From Moritella sp. F3 (GTDB lineage: Bacteria > Pseudomonadota > Gammaproteobacteria > Enterobacterales > Moritellaceae): DNA of 64,000 bases. The notes under the pieces are model-generated. The model saw only the letters and a program-made list of their open reading frames with translations, ran no database searches and was not told the origin of the DNA. The stretch lies in contig NZ_BLRL01000007.1 of assembly GCF_015082335.1 (NCBI RefSeq), forward strand, positions 131,333 to 195,332. The letters run 5' to 3'. Within the stretch, counting starts at the first letter, position 1. The number at the start of each line of letters is the position of its first letter. The translations under genes and the position numbers were made by a program. This document shows, piece after piece, positions 37,689 to 45,904 of the stretch.

Positions 37689-38246
37689 TTAATTAAGCTT
37701 ATTGTCATCTCGGTTTACTTCAACAAAATCACCTTCGATAGCGCCGTCATTTTTAGCGTTATGTGTCGCCCCTGGCTGTTGTTGAAATGGTGACGACTGT
37801 GACGCATGCCCTGATGAAGAGTGCGTCGATGATTGTGATGAATAGCTAAAGCCTTGCGCACCACCAGTAAATGTCGTCTGTGGAATAATACGATCTTTGT
37901 ATTGCGTGATAATCGCTTTAGCTAAACGACCTCGAATTTGTGGCGTTAATACCAACAAGCCTAACGCATCAGTCACAAAACCAGGGGTAACCAATAATAC
38001 ACCACATACAAGTAGCATAATGCCTTCAACAATTTCTTGCCCAGGTGCTTCACCCGCCGCTAAACGTGCTTGTAGTTTTTGCACCGTTTGTACGCCTTGG
38101 CTGCGAACTAAATACGAACCAGCAAACGCAGTTAAAATAATAATACCAATAGTCAGTTCTGCACCTAATAGCGAGCCTATCGACATTAGTACATACACTT
38201 CAATTAATGTCATCGCAGTAAACAGGAAAAATAAACGACCTAACAC
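37689..38246 (-). CDS. fxsA: FxsA-family membrane protein
   Basis: A 185-residue inner-membrane protein of the FxsA family. In E. coli, excess FxsA relieves the exclusion of phage T7 by F plasmids; its normal role is unclear. Membrane segments cover residues 4-22, 28-46 (GIIILTAFAGSYLVRSQG) and 75-100 (GIMLLVCGVLLVTPGFVTDALG), the latter containing the conserved PGFVTD motif. After residue 125 the tail is Ser/Gln/His-rich and low-complexity. It is near aspA and groESL as in E. coli. Confidence 0.93.
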   Translation of the reverse strand: MLGRLFFLFTAMTLIEVYVLMSIGSLLGAELTIGIIILTAFAGSYLVRSQGVQTVQKLQARLAAGEAPGQEIVEGIMLLVCGVLLVTPGFVTDALGLLVLTPQIRGRLAKAIITQYKDRIIPQTTFTGGAQGFSYSSQSSTHSSSGHASQSSPFQQQPGATHNAKNDGAIEGDFVEVNRDDNKLN

Positions 38247-38457
38247 ATTAACCTCTCAAAATTCAGTTGGGGTAGACAGTATAACAAGCAATTATCTTGT
38301 CATGCACTAATCTACAAAATCCGCAAAAAACGGTTATGATATAAAGTAACATAAGGGCATTAGCCCCATTTTCAAGCTCTCGCCTAATAGATAGTCCATA
38401 ATACTAACTGGCAGACAGTGTAATTAAGACAACAAAAACACCATAAAGTTGGAAAAA

Positions 38458-38907
38458 ATGAACCTAAAATCGCTCCTGTTATTAGCTGGCAGCCTCGCAC
38501 TGCAAAGCACAATACCCGCATTTGCCAATAATAATTTTAGTCTATTTGCCAATAAAGCACAAAGCGCACCAGCATTCTTACCAGCCGAAGAAGCGTTTGT
38601 ATTTTCGCAACTGCAGCAAGACCAGCAGTTAAATGTATTCTGGCAAATTACTGATGGCTATTATTTATATAAGAATAAATTACGTGTCACCATCAATGGT
38701 AACGAACACACTATCCAAGGCTTGCCCGCAGGTAAAGATTATCATGATGAATATTTTGGTGATGTGGAGATATTTCAGTACGAATTGCAGTTATCAGTGC
38801 CCATTGCTGAGCTCGCCGCAAAAAGTGAAGTAACTATTCACTATCAAGGTTGTGCAGTAGCTGGCTTATGTTACCCGCCCATGACAAAAACATTCATTAG
38901 CCAATAA
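38458..38907 (+). CDS. Isolated DsbD N-terminal (alpha) domain protein
   Basis: A 149-residue periplasmic protein corresponding only to the N-terminal immunoglobulin-like domain of DsbD, the domain that passes electrons to periplasmic partners such as DsbC. The signal peptide ends near AFA. The redox pair is Cys132 and Cys138 in YQGCAVAGLCYPP, virtually the E. coli DsbD motif. The eight-helix membrane domain and the thioredoxin-like C-terminal domain are missing: a stop follows and a hairpin comes 11 bases later. ATG 38458 is preferred to TTG 38449. It sits next to fxsA near aspA and groESL, the same neighbourhood as full dsbD in E. coli. Confidence 0.88.
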   Translation: MNLKSLLLLAGSLALQSTIPAFANNNFSLFANKAQSAPAFLPAEEAFVFSQLQQDQQLNVFWQITDGYYLYKNKLRVTINGNEHTIQGLPAGKDYHDEYFGDVEIFQYELQLSVPIAELAAKSEVTIHYQGCAVAGLCYPPMTKTFISQ

Positions 38908-38917
38908 ATGTCGACGC

Positions 38918-38951
38918 CCCTGTACTTTAATGCCCATCATCAAGTACAGGG
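38918..38951 (+). terminator. Hairpin after the DsbD-alpha gene
   Basis: CCCTGTACTT pairs with AAGTACAGGG around a 14-nt loop. No T-tract follows, so the evidence for termination is structural only. Confidence 0.5.
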
Positions 38952-38969
38952 AATAATTAAATATTATGG

Positions 38970-39728
38970 CTACTCATCAGCGATAAAGTGAATAGGTAGT
39001 TCGCTTGGCAGCGCTTTTTTATTGGTATAGATACGTTCAAATTCATGCAGTTTTCTCACTTTAACAGAGGCAAAGCGAGACCATTTACTGGTATCTGCCA
39101 CCAACCAACGTTGGCGAGCGTTATCTAAAATACAGCGTGACAATTCTGCCTCTTGTGTTTCATGCTCCATAACGGCATGGCTTTGCGTAATAGAGCCACA
39201 ACTTACAATTGCAATATCCGCTTCAAAACCAGCAAAAAATATAAGTACACTGTGCCCTACAATATCTTGATGCTCACTTCTGAATAACCCTCCAGCAATA
39301 TAAACCTCTGCAAATTTATTGGCTTCCAAGATCCGAGCAACTTGTAGGTTATTGGTAATGATGCGCAGCGATTTCTTATGCAACAAATAATGCGCAATAC
39401 GTGTTATTGTCGTGCCGATCCCCATCATCACCGTGGAGCCATCTGGAATCGAGTTAGCGACCTCTTTGGCAAGCTTATCTTTAATGCCTGTTTCAACATC
39501 CGCACGAAATTGATAAGTCGTATTCGTGAGTAGCGCAGGTAAACTCACACCACCGTGTATCCGCCGTGCAATACCTTGCTCACACAATTGATTTACGTCT
39601 CGACGTATAGTCTGCGTTGTCACGTCAAAATAAGTGGCCAAGTCATCAATTTGGATCCCTTCCACTTGCTTTAAACGCTGTAATATTTGTTGCTGACGTT
39701 GATTTAATTCCATAAGACTACTTATCAA
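38970..39728 (-). CDS. DeoR/GlpR-family transcriptional regulator
   Basis: A 252-residue DeoR-family repressor. The N-terminal winged HTH is IDDLATYFDVTTQTIRRDVNQLCEQG followed by RRIHGGVSLP. The C-terminal DeoRC sugar-phosphate sensor has MMGIGTTITRIAHYL and the later VADTSKW, where phosphorylated ligands bind. The wording is closest to GlpR, which senses glycerol-3-phosphate. Its start overlaps the stop of the glycerophosphodiesterase gene by four bases. It likely controls the divergent TRAP operon through the dyad near 40582. Confidence 0.88.
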   Translation of the reverse strand: MISSLMELNQRQQQILQRLKQVEGIQIDDLATYFDVTTQTIRRDVNQLCEQGIARRIHGGVSLPALLTNTTYQFRADVETGIKDKLAKEVANSIPDGSTVMMGIGTTITRIAHYLLHKKSLRIITNNLQVARILEANKFAEVYIAGGLFRSEHQDIVGHSVLIFFAGFEADIAIVSCGSITQSHAVMEHETQEAELSRCILDNARQRWLVADTSKWSRFASVKVRKLHEFERIYTNKKALPSELPIHFIADE

Positions 39729-40468
39729 AATGCGTTAGGTTTATCGGTAATGATGTTATCAACACCCCATGCTGTATATTTATCTATTTTAGTTGGATCA
39801 TTTAAAGTCCAAATCATTAATTTTAACCCAGTATCTTTGATCGAGGTAGCCAAAACTTCGTCAAGAATGCGATGATCGATATGCAAACTGTAAAGTGCAA
39901 GAGGCTTCAGCTCCTCCAACATGTCTGCTGATTTAGTTTCAGTAATAAAACCGCGGCGAACATCAGGATATAGCGATTGGCATTGTACTAATGCGATTGC
40001 TGAGAAACTGGAAAAGAGTAGTTTTTCGATAGGAAAATTCATCGTTCTCACTGTCTCGATAACCTTATCCACTAACGGTTTCACGGCCTCTTCGCAATAC
40101 GTTTTTATTTCAAGATTCATATTTAAATCGTATTTTTGACAAGCAAGCAGCGCTTCTTCAAGCGTTGGAATAGTCTCTCCAGCAAATTCAGCAGCAAACC
40201 AACTTCCTGCATCTAGCGCTTTAAGCTCACCAAGATTGAGATCTCCAACTCGTCCTTGGCCATTAGTACAACGTTGTACGGTTCGGTCATGAATAATCAC
40301 GGGAATATTATCTGCGCTCAACTGCACATCAATCTCAATCCATTTAATGCCTGACGCAACGGCTTTTTTAATGCCTGCGAGCGTATTCTCTGGAGCCAGT
40401 GCCGCGGCACCACGATGACCTGTAATCATATCAGTTCTCAATAAATGTTCATTTGAATATAGCGCCAC
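39725..40468 (-). CDS. Cytoplasmic glycerophosphodiester phosphodiesterase (UgpQ-like)
   Basis: A 247-residue GDPD-family enzyme that hydrolyses glycerophosphodiesters to glycerol-3-phosphate plus an alcohol. The TIM-barrel landmarks are GHRGAAALAPENTLAG at the N-terminus (catalytic His-Arg), EIDVQLSADNIPVIIHD (metal Glu-Asp and catalytic His), and LEIKTY with the third metal ligand. No signal peptide is present, so it acts in the cytoplasm like UgpQ rather than periplasmic GlpQ. Start GTG 40468 has AGG eight bases upstream; ATG 40429 is also possible. It is coupled to the DeoR-family gene and divergent from the TRAP transporter. Confidence 0.9.
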   Translation of the reverse strand: MALYSNEHLLRTDMITGHRGAAALAPENTLAGIKKAVASGIKWIEIDVQLSADNIPVIIHDRTVQRCTNGQGRVGDLNLGELKALDAGSWFAAEFAGETIPTLEEALLACQKYDLNMNLEIKTYCEEAVKPLVDKVIETVRTMNFPIEKLLFSSFSAIALVQCQSLYPDVRRGFITETKSADMLEELKPLALYSLHIDHRILDEVLATSIKDTGLKLMIWTLNDPTKIDKYTAWGVDNIITDKPNAF

Positions 40469-40581
40469 TATAAAAGCCTAATGTTACATATATATTAAAT
40501 ATAATAACTACTAGCGCACATAAATCAACTCAACATCTGCCGTCAACTCGGTAGAAATGTATAATTTCATGTTCACTTGCA

Positions 40582-40602
40582 ATGTTCATATGAATGTAAC
40601 AT
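40582..40602. promoter_or_regulatory. Candidate DeoR/GlpR operator
   Basis: The dyad ATGTT-N11-AACAT contains the inner palindrome TTCATATGAA (40585-40594), and another ATGTTCA lies at 40569-40575. E. coli GlpR half-sites read ATGTTCG, so the similarity is suggestive. It lies in the 202-bp divergent region of the regulator/phosphodiesterase and TRAP operons. Confidence 0.55.
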
Positions 40603-40670
40603 TACTCATTTATACTGAACTTATACTTAAATAAGAAAATTTACTCATATTGATAGTAAGGATTTAATAC

Positions 40671-41687
40671 ATGAAAAAGCTAGTAGGAACGATTCTAACA
40701 GCCACATTACTGCTTGCCGGTTGTGGTCAACAAAGTGACGAAGACACTTCAGTTTCAGCAATCAAGCCGATTGATATCAATATGAGTTTAGTATTCACTC
40801 AAAACGAATTACTCACACAAGAATTAATTCAGGTCAGCGATAAGATCCGCCAACGAACTGATGGCTCGGTTAATATAAAAGTATTCCCAGGTGGTCAGCT
40901 GCCTGTTTATAAAGATAACCTTGAACAAGTTGTTAACGGCGCAAATTGGATCGCCGTTGAAGACCTTAGCTACTTAGGTGATTACGTGCCTGATTTTGCT
41001 GCGCTAGCAGGTCCTATGCTTTATAACTCATACGACGAATATCTTGCCATGATGCAAACTGACTTCGTTGCAGATCTAAAACAACAAGTTGAACAAAAAG
41101 GCATTAAAGTATTAAACGCTGATTACATGTTTGGCTTCCGTCATATGATCACCAACAAAGAAATCAAAAATGCAGCGGATATGAAAGGCATGCGTATTCG
41201 CGTTCCTGGCAGTCAATTATTTATTAGCACGCTTGATTCGATGGGTGCATCACCAGCTGCACTACCTTTCCCTGAAACCTATGCAGGTGTTCAGCAAGGC
41301 GTAGTTGATGGGCTTGAAGGTTCAATCTTAACCATGTACTCAACCAAAATTTATGAGGTGGCAAAAAATATGTCTCTGACTAAACACTTCTTAGGCACGG
41401 TTGGTATTTATATTTCACCGACATTGTGGGACAAGTTAACGGCAGAACAGCAACAAATCGTAACAGAAGAGTTGGAAGCAGGCGCTATATCAAACACCGC
41501 TGAATTAGTAAAATTAGATGCTGAATATACCCAGAAACTAGAAGATTTAGGCGTCACATTTAATAACGTTGACACGGCTGAATTTAGCAAACTAACGGCT
41601 GATGTTTATAATCAATTCCCGACATGGAGCAAAGATATTCATCGCACCATCAACATGGAATTAGAAAAAATACGCGCAGTTAAATAA
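40671..41687 (+). CDS. TRAP transporter substrate-binding lipoprotein (DctP family)
   Basis: A 338-residue DctP-type binding protein that captures a small anionic solute for a TRAP transporter. The signal ends in a clear lipobox, LLAG-Cys18, so it is probably membrane-tethered. The core motifs are VFPGGQLPVYKDNLEQVVNG, ADMKGMRIRVPGS (with the Arg that usually binds the ligand carboxylate) and FPETYAGVQQGVVDGLEG. The ligand cannot be read from sequence. The neighbouring cytoplasmic glycerophosphodiesterase and HAD phosphatase suggest an organophosphate. AAGGA precedes the ATG. It is the first gene of the TRAP operon, followed by a hairpin that may favour its expression over the membrane subunits. 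Confidence 0.9.
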   Translation: MKKLVGTILTATLLLAGCGQQSDEDTSVSAIKPIDINMSLVFTQNELLTQELIQVSDKIRQRTDGSVNIKVFPGGQLPVYKDNLEQVVNGANWIAVEDLSYLGDYVPDFAALAGPMLYNSYDEYLAMMQTDFVADLKQQVEQKGIKVLNADYMFGFRHMITNKEIKNAADMKGMRIRVPGSQLFISTLDSMGASPAALPFPETYAGVQQGVVDGLEGSILTMYSTKIYEVAKNMSLTKHFLGTVGIYISPTLWDKLTAEQQQIVTEELEAGAISNTAELVKLDAEYTQKLEDLGVTFNNVDTAEFSKLTADVYNQFPTWSKDIHRTINMELEKIRAVK

Positions 41688-41726
41688 TAAAAAGTTAATT
41701 CTAAAGACTTTGTTATAAAAAGTTAG

Positions 41727-41760
41727 CGCGGCTTTGCTATTTATAGTGAAGCCGCGTTTA
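41727..41760 (+). terminator. Intra-operon hairpin after the TRAP binding-protein gene
   Basis: CGCGGCTT/AAGCCGCG with a 14-nt loop is followed by TTTATTG. Between a binding-protein gene and its membrane genes, such partial terminators or stabilising stems raise the ratio of the binding protein. Confidence 0.65.
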
Positions 41761-41802
41761 TTGTTGGTTTACTTGAAACCGAAGTAAATCGCAGGAGAAG
41801 TA

Positions 41803-42282
41803 ATGCATTTTATATTAAAAAATATCGAAGAAATCCTGGCTTCCATTGCTATTTCTATCACGATATTAGTTGTCATCATCAATGTGATCTTACGTTATGG
41901 TTTCGGATTTGTGGTGCCATGGAGTGAAGAGCTTTCAGTGATTTGCTTCATTTGGGCGGTCTACTTAGGCATTAGCTCATGCTATAAGCACAAGCTTCAC
42001 ATGGGCGTTGATATCATCGTGACATTATTACCAGAGTCAATGAGATGTCCGTTTAGACTTTTAGTATCAAGCTTTCTGCTAATCGTTAATATGCTCATGG
42101 CTTATCTGAGCTATGACTACATGATGTTATCAAACAAGGTAACACCAGTTATGGGCATGTCTTATCTAACCATCAACGGTGTACTCTTTTTCAGTTTCTC
42201 TTTAATGACGATCCACACAATTAACTTCATTAAAGATGACATTCAGCTGCTTCGCAAGAAGCCATTAAATACGTTTAAATAG
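41803..42282 (+). CDS. TRAP transporter small membrane subunit (DctQ family)
   Basis: A 159-residue DctQ-type subunit with four membrane segments. RYGFGFVVPWSEELSVICFIWAVYLG carries the family's Trp-Ser-Glu-Glu segment, and LHMGVDI matches the second conserved block. It pairs with the large subunit directly downstream, whose frame begins right after this stop codon. GGAGAAG precedes the ATG. Confidence 0.92.
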   Translation: MHFILKNIEEILASIAISITILVVIINVILRYGFGFVVPWSEELSVICFIWAVYLGISSCYKHKLHMGVDIIVTLLPESMRCPFRLLVSSFLLIVNMLMAYLSYDYMMLSNKVTPVMGMSYLTINGVLFFSFSLMTIHTINFIKDDIQLLRKKPLNTFK

Positions 42283-43575
42283 GTGACACCAGTGGAAAGC
42301 TATATTCCTATTATTATTTTATTTGTCTTATTTTTACTTAATATACCCATTGCCTTTTCGTTGATATCATCAGCCATGGTGTATTTTCTATTTATTAATG
42401 ATTCCATTCCCGTAAGCTTGGTCATGCAACGTTTTATTTCATCGACGGAATCTTTTCCGCTGCTGGCGATCCCCTTCTTTATCATGGTGGGTTCAGTAAT
42501 GAACTACGCGGGTATTAGCCGTAGTTTATTAGCCTTTGCAGATTCATTGATTGGCCATAAAACCGGGGGGTTAGCACACGTGAACGTGGCATTAAGCACC
42601 TTGATGGGCGGGATATCAGGTTCGGCAAACGCCGATGCGGCAATGCAATCCAAAATCCTAGCACCTGAAATGACCAAGCGTGGTTATGACTTACCGTTCA
42701 CAGCAGCAGTAACCGCCGCTTCATCAAGTATTAGCCCCGTGATCCCACCGGGTATTAACTTGATCATCTACGCATTACTGGCCAATGTATCTGTTCATCA
42801 AATGTTTATCGCTGGTTACATCCCTGCATTTATGATGGCGTTATCCTTGATGATAACAATCGCTTTTATTGCTCGACGCCGCAATTATAAACCATCACGT
42901 TCAGCGCCCGCTCCCGCTAAAGAACGTTTACAGTGTTTCGCTCAAGCGATTCCTGCATTATGTATTCCTTTCGGCATTATTTTGGGTATGCGCTTTGGTT
43001 TATTTACCCCAACTGAAGCTGGCGCAATAGCCGTATTACTTTGTTCTATCATTGGTTTATTTGTTTATCGCGTATTAAAGCCACACCATTTCAAATATAT
43101 TTTGCAAGAAACGGTACAAGGCACAAGTAGCGTTATGTTCATCATTATTGGTGCCATGGTATTTGGTTACTATATGACGCTAGAACAAATACCGCATAAC
43201 GTCGCTGCAGCCTTAATTGAATTAACCGATAACAAGTTAATTTTATTACTGTTAATTAACGTCCTACTTTTAGTTGTCGGCATGTTCATCGAAGGCGGTG
43301 CGGCGATGATCATCCTAACGCCACTGCTATTACCTGCAGTGCTTAACTTGGGCGTTAACCCTGTTCATTTCGGTATCATCGTTATTGTAAATATCATGAT
43401 AGGTGGCGTAACCCCACCCTTTGGTTCGATGATGTTTACCGTCTGCTCAATTTTAAAAGTAAAAATGGTCGATTTCGTGCGTGAAGTGTTACCACTATTA
43501 CTTGCACTACTCACTGTATTAATGATTTTAACTTATTCAGAAAGCTTGGTGATGTTTTTGCCGAATTTACTATAA
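42283..43575 (+). CDS. TRAP transporter large membrane subunit (DctM family)
   Basis: A 430-residue DctM-type subunit with about twelve membrane segments, the Na+-driven transport channel of the TRAP system. Conserved features are LAIPFFIMVGSVMNYAGISR, the GGISGSANADAAMQSKIL block with its SGSANAD, and AASSSISPVIPPGINLIIY. Near the end, VTPPFGSMMFTVCSI is the second half's counterpart. The frame starts directly after the DctQ stop, possibly at GTG 42292 rather than 42283. The HAD phosphatase gene follows after 17 bases, suggesting one transcript. Confidence 0.94.
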   Translation: MTPVESYIPIIILFVLFLLNIPIAFSLISSAMVYFLFINDSIPVSLVMQRFISSTESFPLLAIPFFIMVGSVMNYAGISRSLLAFADSLIGHKTGGLAHVNVALSTLMGGISGSANADAAMQSKILAPEMTKRGYDLPFTAAVTAASSSISPVIPPGINLIIYALLANVSVHQMFIAGYIPAFMMALSLMITIAFIARRRNYKPSRSAPAPAKERLQCFAQAIPALCIPFGIILGMRFGLFTPTEAGAIAVLLCSIIGLFVYRVLKPHHFKYILQETVQGTSSVMFIIIGAMVFGYYMTLEQIPHNVAAALIELTDNKLILLLLINVLLLVVGMFIEGGAAMIILTPLLLPAVLNLGVNPVHFGIIVIVNIMIGGVTPPFGSMMFTVCSILKVKMVDFVREVLPLLLALLTVLMILTYSESLVMFLPNLL

Positions 43576-43592
43576 GCATTAGGAACCTAAAA

Positions 43593-44384
43593 ATGAATTC
43601 AGTAAAAAATAAATTAACACCAGATTGGCATAATGTGGAGTGGGTATTAACCGATGTGGATGACACCCTTACCTGGCAAGGAAAGTTACCACCAGAAACC
43701 TTAATTGCCCTAACAGAACTGCAGCAAGCAGGGATCAGAGTCGTTGCAGTCACTGGCGCTTGTGCAGGTTGGTGTGATCACATTGCACAGCTATGGCCAG
43801 TCGATGCAGTTCTAGGTGAAAACGGCGCTTTCATTATGGAAAAAGAAAATGGCTACCTCACCCTGCGAGCCAATCGCTCAATGGATGAAATCGCCCAACA
43901 ACAAGCAATACTAAAACAGCAAGTAAACACGATTTTAGCGGATTACCCCGACCTCAATTTAACGCTCGACCAATCATATCGATTATGTGAAGTCGCTATC
44001 GATATTGGCCAAAATAGAGCCCGTGTTGATGATGTTATAATTGCTGAAGTGGTTGCCAAAATTCATGCACTTGGGGCACATGCAACGGCAAGTTCCATTC
44101 ATATCAATGCCTGGTATGGCGAACATTCAAAGAAAGCCACATCGTTGCAATTTTTGGCGGAAAAAGGCTTATCACCACAAGCGATTTTAACTCAATCTTG
44201 TTATGTGGGTGATTCGATGAATGATCAATTGATGTTTGAAGCGCTATCAAAAACAGTCGGTGTAGCTAACATTGAAAAATATTGGCACCAGCTCAGTCAC
44301 CATCCCAAGATAGTCATGAGTAAACCTGGTGGTTTCGGCTTTGCTGAATTTACGAAGCAGTTACTTGATATAAAAGGTCGCTAG
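43593..44384 (+). CDS. HAD-superfamily phosphatase (subfamily IIB)
   Basis: A 263-residue HAD hydrolase of the Cof/mannosyl-phosphoglycerate/sucrose-phosphatase group. Motif I is TDVDDTLTW, motif II the Thr in VAVTGACAGW, motif III the Lys in EHSKKATSLQFL and motif IV GDSMNDQLMF. The cap domain lies at about residues 85-190. As the last gene of the TRAP operon it probably dephosphorylates a metabolite derived from the imported compound, but the substrate is unknown. A convergent terminator follows. Confidence 0.88.
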   Translation: MNSVKNKLTPDWHNVEWVLTDVDDTLTWQGKLPPETLIALTELQQAGIRVVAVTGACAGWCDHIAQLWPVDAVLGENGAFIMEKENGYLTLRANRSMDEIAQQQAILKQQVNTILADYPDLNLTLDQSYRLCEVAIDIGQNRARVDDVIIAEVVAKIHALGAHATASSIHINAWYGEHSKKATSLQFLAEKGLSPQAILTQSCYVGDSMNDQLMFEALSKTVGVANIEKYWHQLSHHPKIVMSKPGGFGFAEFTKQLLDIKGR

Positions 44385-44420
44385 ACTCGACAATTGTCAG
44401 CGTCATCTCAATATAAAAAT

Positions 44421-44465
44421 CGATAAACGGATAGCCAATGACACGATCCGTTTATCGTATTCTTC
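44421..44465. terminator. Bidirectional terminator between HAD and MFS genes
   Basis: A perfect 12-bp stem CGATAAACGGAT/ATCCGTTTATCG with a 13-nt loop has A-rich sequence before it and TATTCTTCTT after it. Confidence 0.75.
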
Positions 44466-45608
44466 TTATATATGTTTACTACGAACCAATACTAATACCG
44501 GCACGACAGCAATAGCCATAAAGATAAAAATATTTTCCTTTAGCTCAGGATAAAATAATCCCGAAAGAAATGTCAGCAAGGCAATCGCTAAACTAAACGG
44601 AATTGCCGCATAAATAGCTTGCACTGTCATAGTATCTTCATCCGCTACATTCTCGGCAATATAGCGCATCGCTGCTAAATGCGCGATACCAAAGGTCACA
44701 CCATGTAATAATTGCGACAACATAATCACACTCACATCCGTCGCATAACTTAACGTTAACCAGCGTAAAATACTGCCTAATGCGGCAATAACAAACATAG
44801 TCCCCATGCTGGTATTGGCAAATAACCGTCGGCCAATGGCCAAGAAGAATATTTCACCGACAACACCCACACTCCAAAAGTAACCAATATAGGTTTCACT
44901 AATGCCAATATCCTGCCAATACACAGCACCAAAACCATAATAGGCAGCATGCGCGCCTTGTAGTAATGCCGTAATTAACAAGAATGGCCAAAAACTTGGG
45001 CGACTTAAAATAGCCATAAAGCCACTACTGGTTTTACTGTTTGTAATCGTATCTTGCGGCATATTACGCACAGGCGTCACGGTTAAGAACAACAGCCCTG
45101 CTAAGCCGATAATAATGGCTAATAAGATAACTTGATGATCGAACGATTCCACTAATAGCCCAGTCGCGGCACTCGCTAACATGAATCCGATCGAGCCCCA
45201 TAAGCGCGTCTTACCATAATCCATATTATTATAACGAACCAGTTTCGCGGCCATCGCTTCGCCAAGAGCCATTAGCGGTGAAAAAACAAAGTTAGTCAGC
45301 ACCACCAATAGAAAGACAAAATACACATTATTGGTCAAGTAAAACCCTGAAAAGGCAATCATACTGGTTAATGTTAAACGTCTCATCGCCTGCAGTAACG
45401 ATACTGTTGTGGTTAAATTACGAGTTAACAATAACGCGCCAGCAGAACGGGCAACTAACGCAAAAGCCAACATAGTTCCGATCATTTCTGTCGATGTTCC
45501 CTCGCCCTTTAACCACAATGCCCAAAACGGTAACAAAACCCCGTAGACACCAAAAAAGCCAATATAATAAAGCCCCATCCATATTGTTGATGGCAGTGCA
45601 AAGCCCAT
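44466..45608 (-). CDS. MFS transporter, HcaT/YcaD-like (MFS_1-like)
   Basis: A 380-residue major facilitator with twelve predicted segments. It resembles the nucleoside/3-phenylpropionate permease group: GVYGVLLPFWALWLKGEG in the first segment, then YGKTRLWGSIGFMLAS, typical of HcaT-like proteins, and QLLHGVTFGIAHLAAMRYI in the second half. The substrate is unknown. It is convergent with the HAD gene and divergent from acs, apparently a single gene. Confidence 0.87.
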   Translation of the reverse strand: MGFALPSTIWMGLYYIGFFGVYGVLLPFWALWLKGEGTSTEMIGTMLAFALVARSAGALLLTRNLTTTVSLLQAMRRLTLTSMIAFSGFYLTNNVYFVFLLVVLTNFVFSPLMALGEAMAAKLVRYNNMDYGKTRLWGSIGFMLASAATGLLVESFDHQVILLAIIIGLAGLLFLTVTPVRNMPQDTITNSKTSSGFMAILSRPSFWPFLLITALLQGAHAAYYGFGAVYWQDIGISETYIGYFWSVGVVGEIFFLAIGRRLFANTSMGTMFVIAALGSILRWLTLSYATDVSVIMLSQLLHGVTFGIAHLAAMRYIAENVADEDTMTVQAIYAAIPFSLAIALLTFLSGLFYPELKENIFIFMAIAVVPVLVLVRSKHI

Positions 45609-45904
45609 ATCTAATCCCTAAATAATGAAATATCAGTCCAATAATGAGCGACAGTCTACTCCCTTAGTAATGGATAATCGCTATTTATCAATAAAATATT
45701 ATTATGATCTAGCCACTGTTTCATCAAAATAAACTGCCGCTTAAAGCAAAACCATCACAAAAAACTATCATTAATACTAAAGTCGTATTGCTAGATATTT
45801 ACGGCCATGGCATTTTTATTCACAGCAGATGTAAACATAACTCTCGATAAGACATGCTTGCATCCAGATGTGGACAAGGAATTTAATACTACTAAGGAAG
45901 AATA
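45609..45904. other. Divergent intergenic region, MFS gene and acs
   Basis: Almost 300 bp without a convincing ORF. It must hold the promoters of the MFS gene and of acs. I could not identify a CRP site or any clear repeat. GGAAG lies at 45895-45899, just before the acs ATG. Confidence 0.5.
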
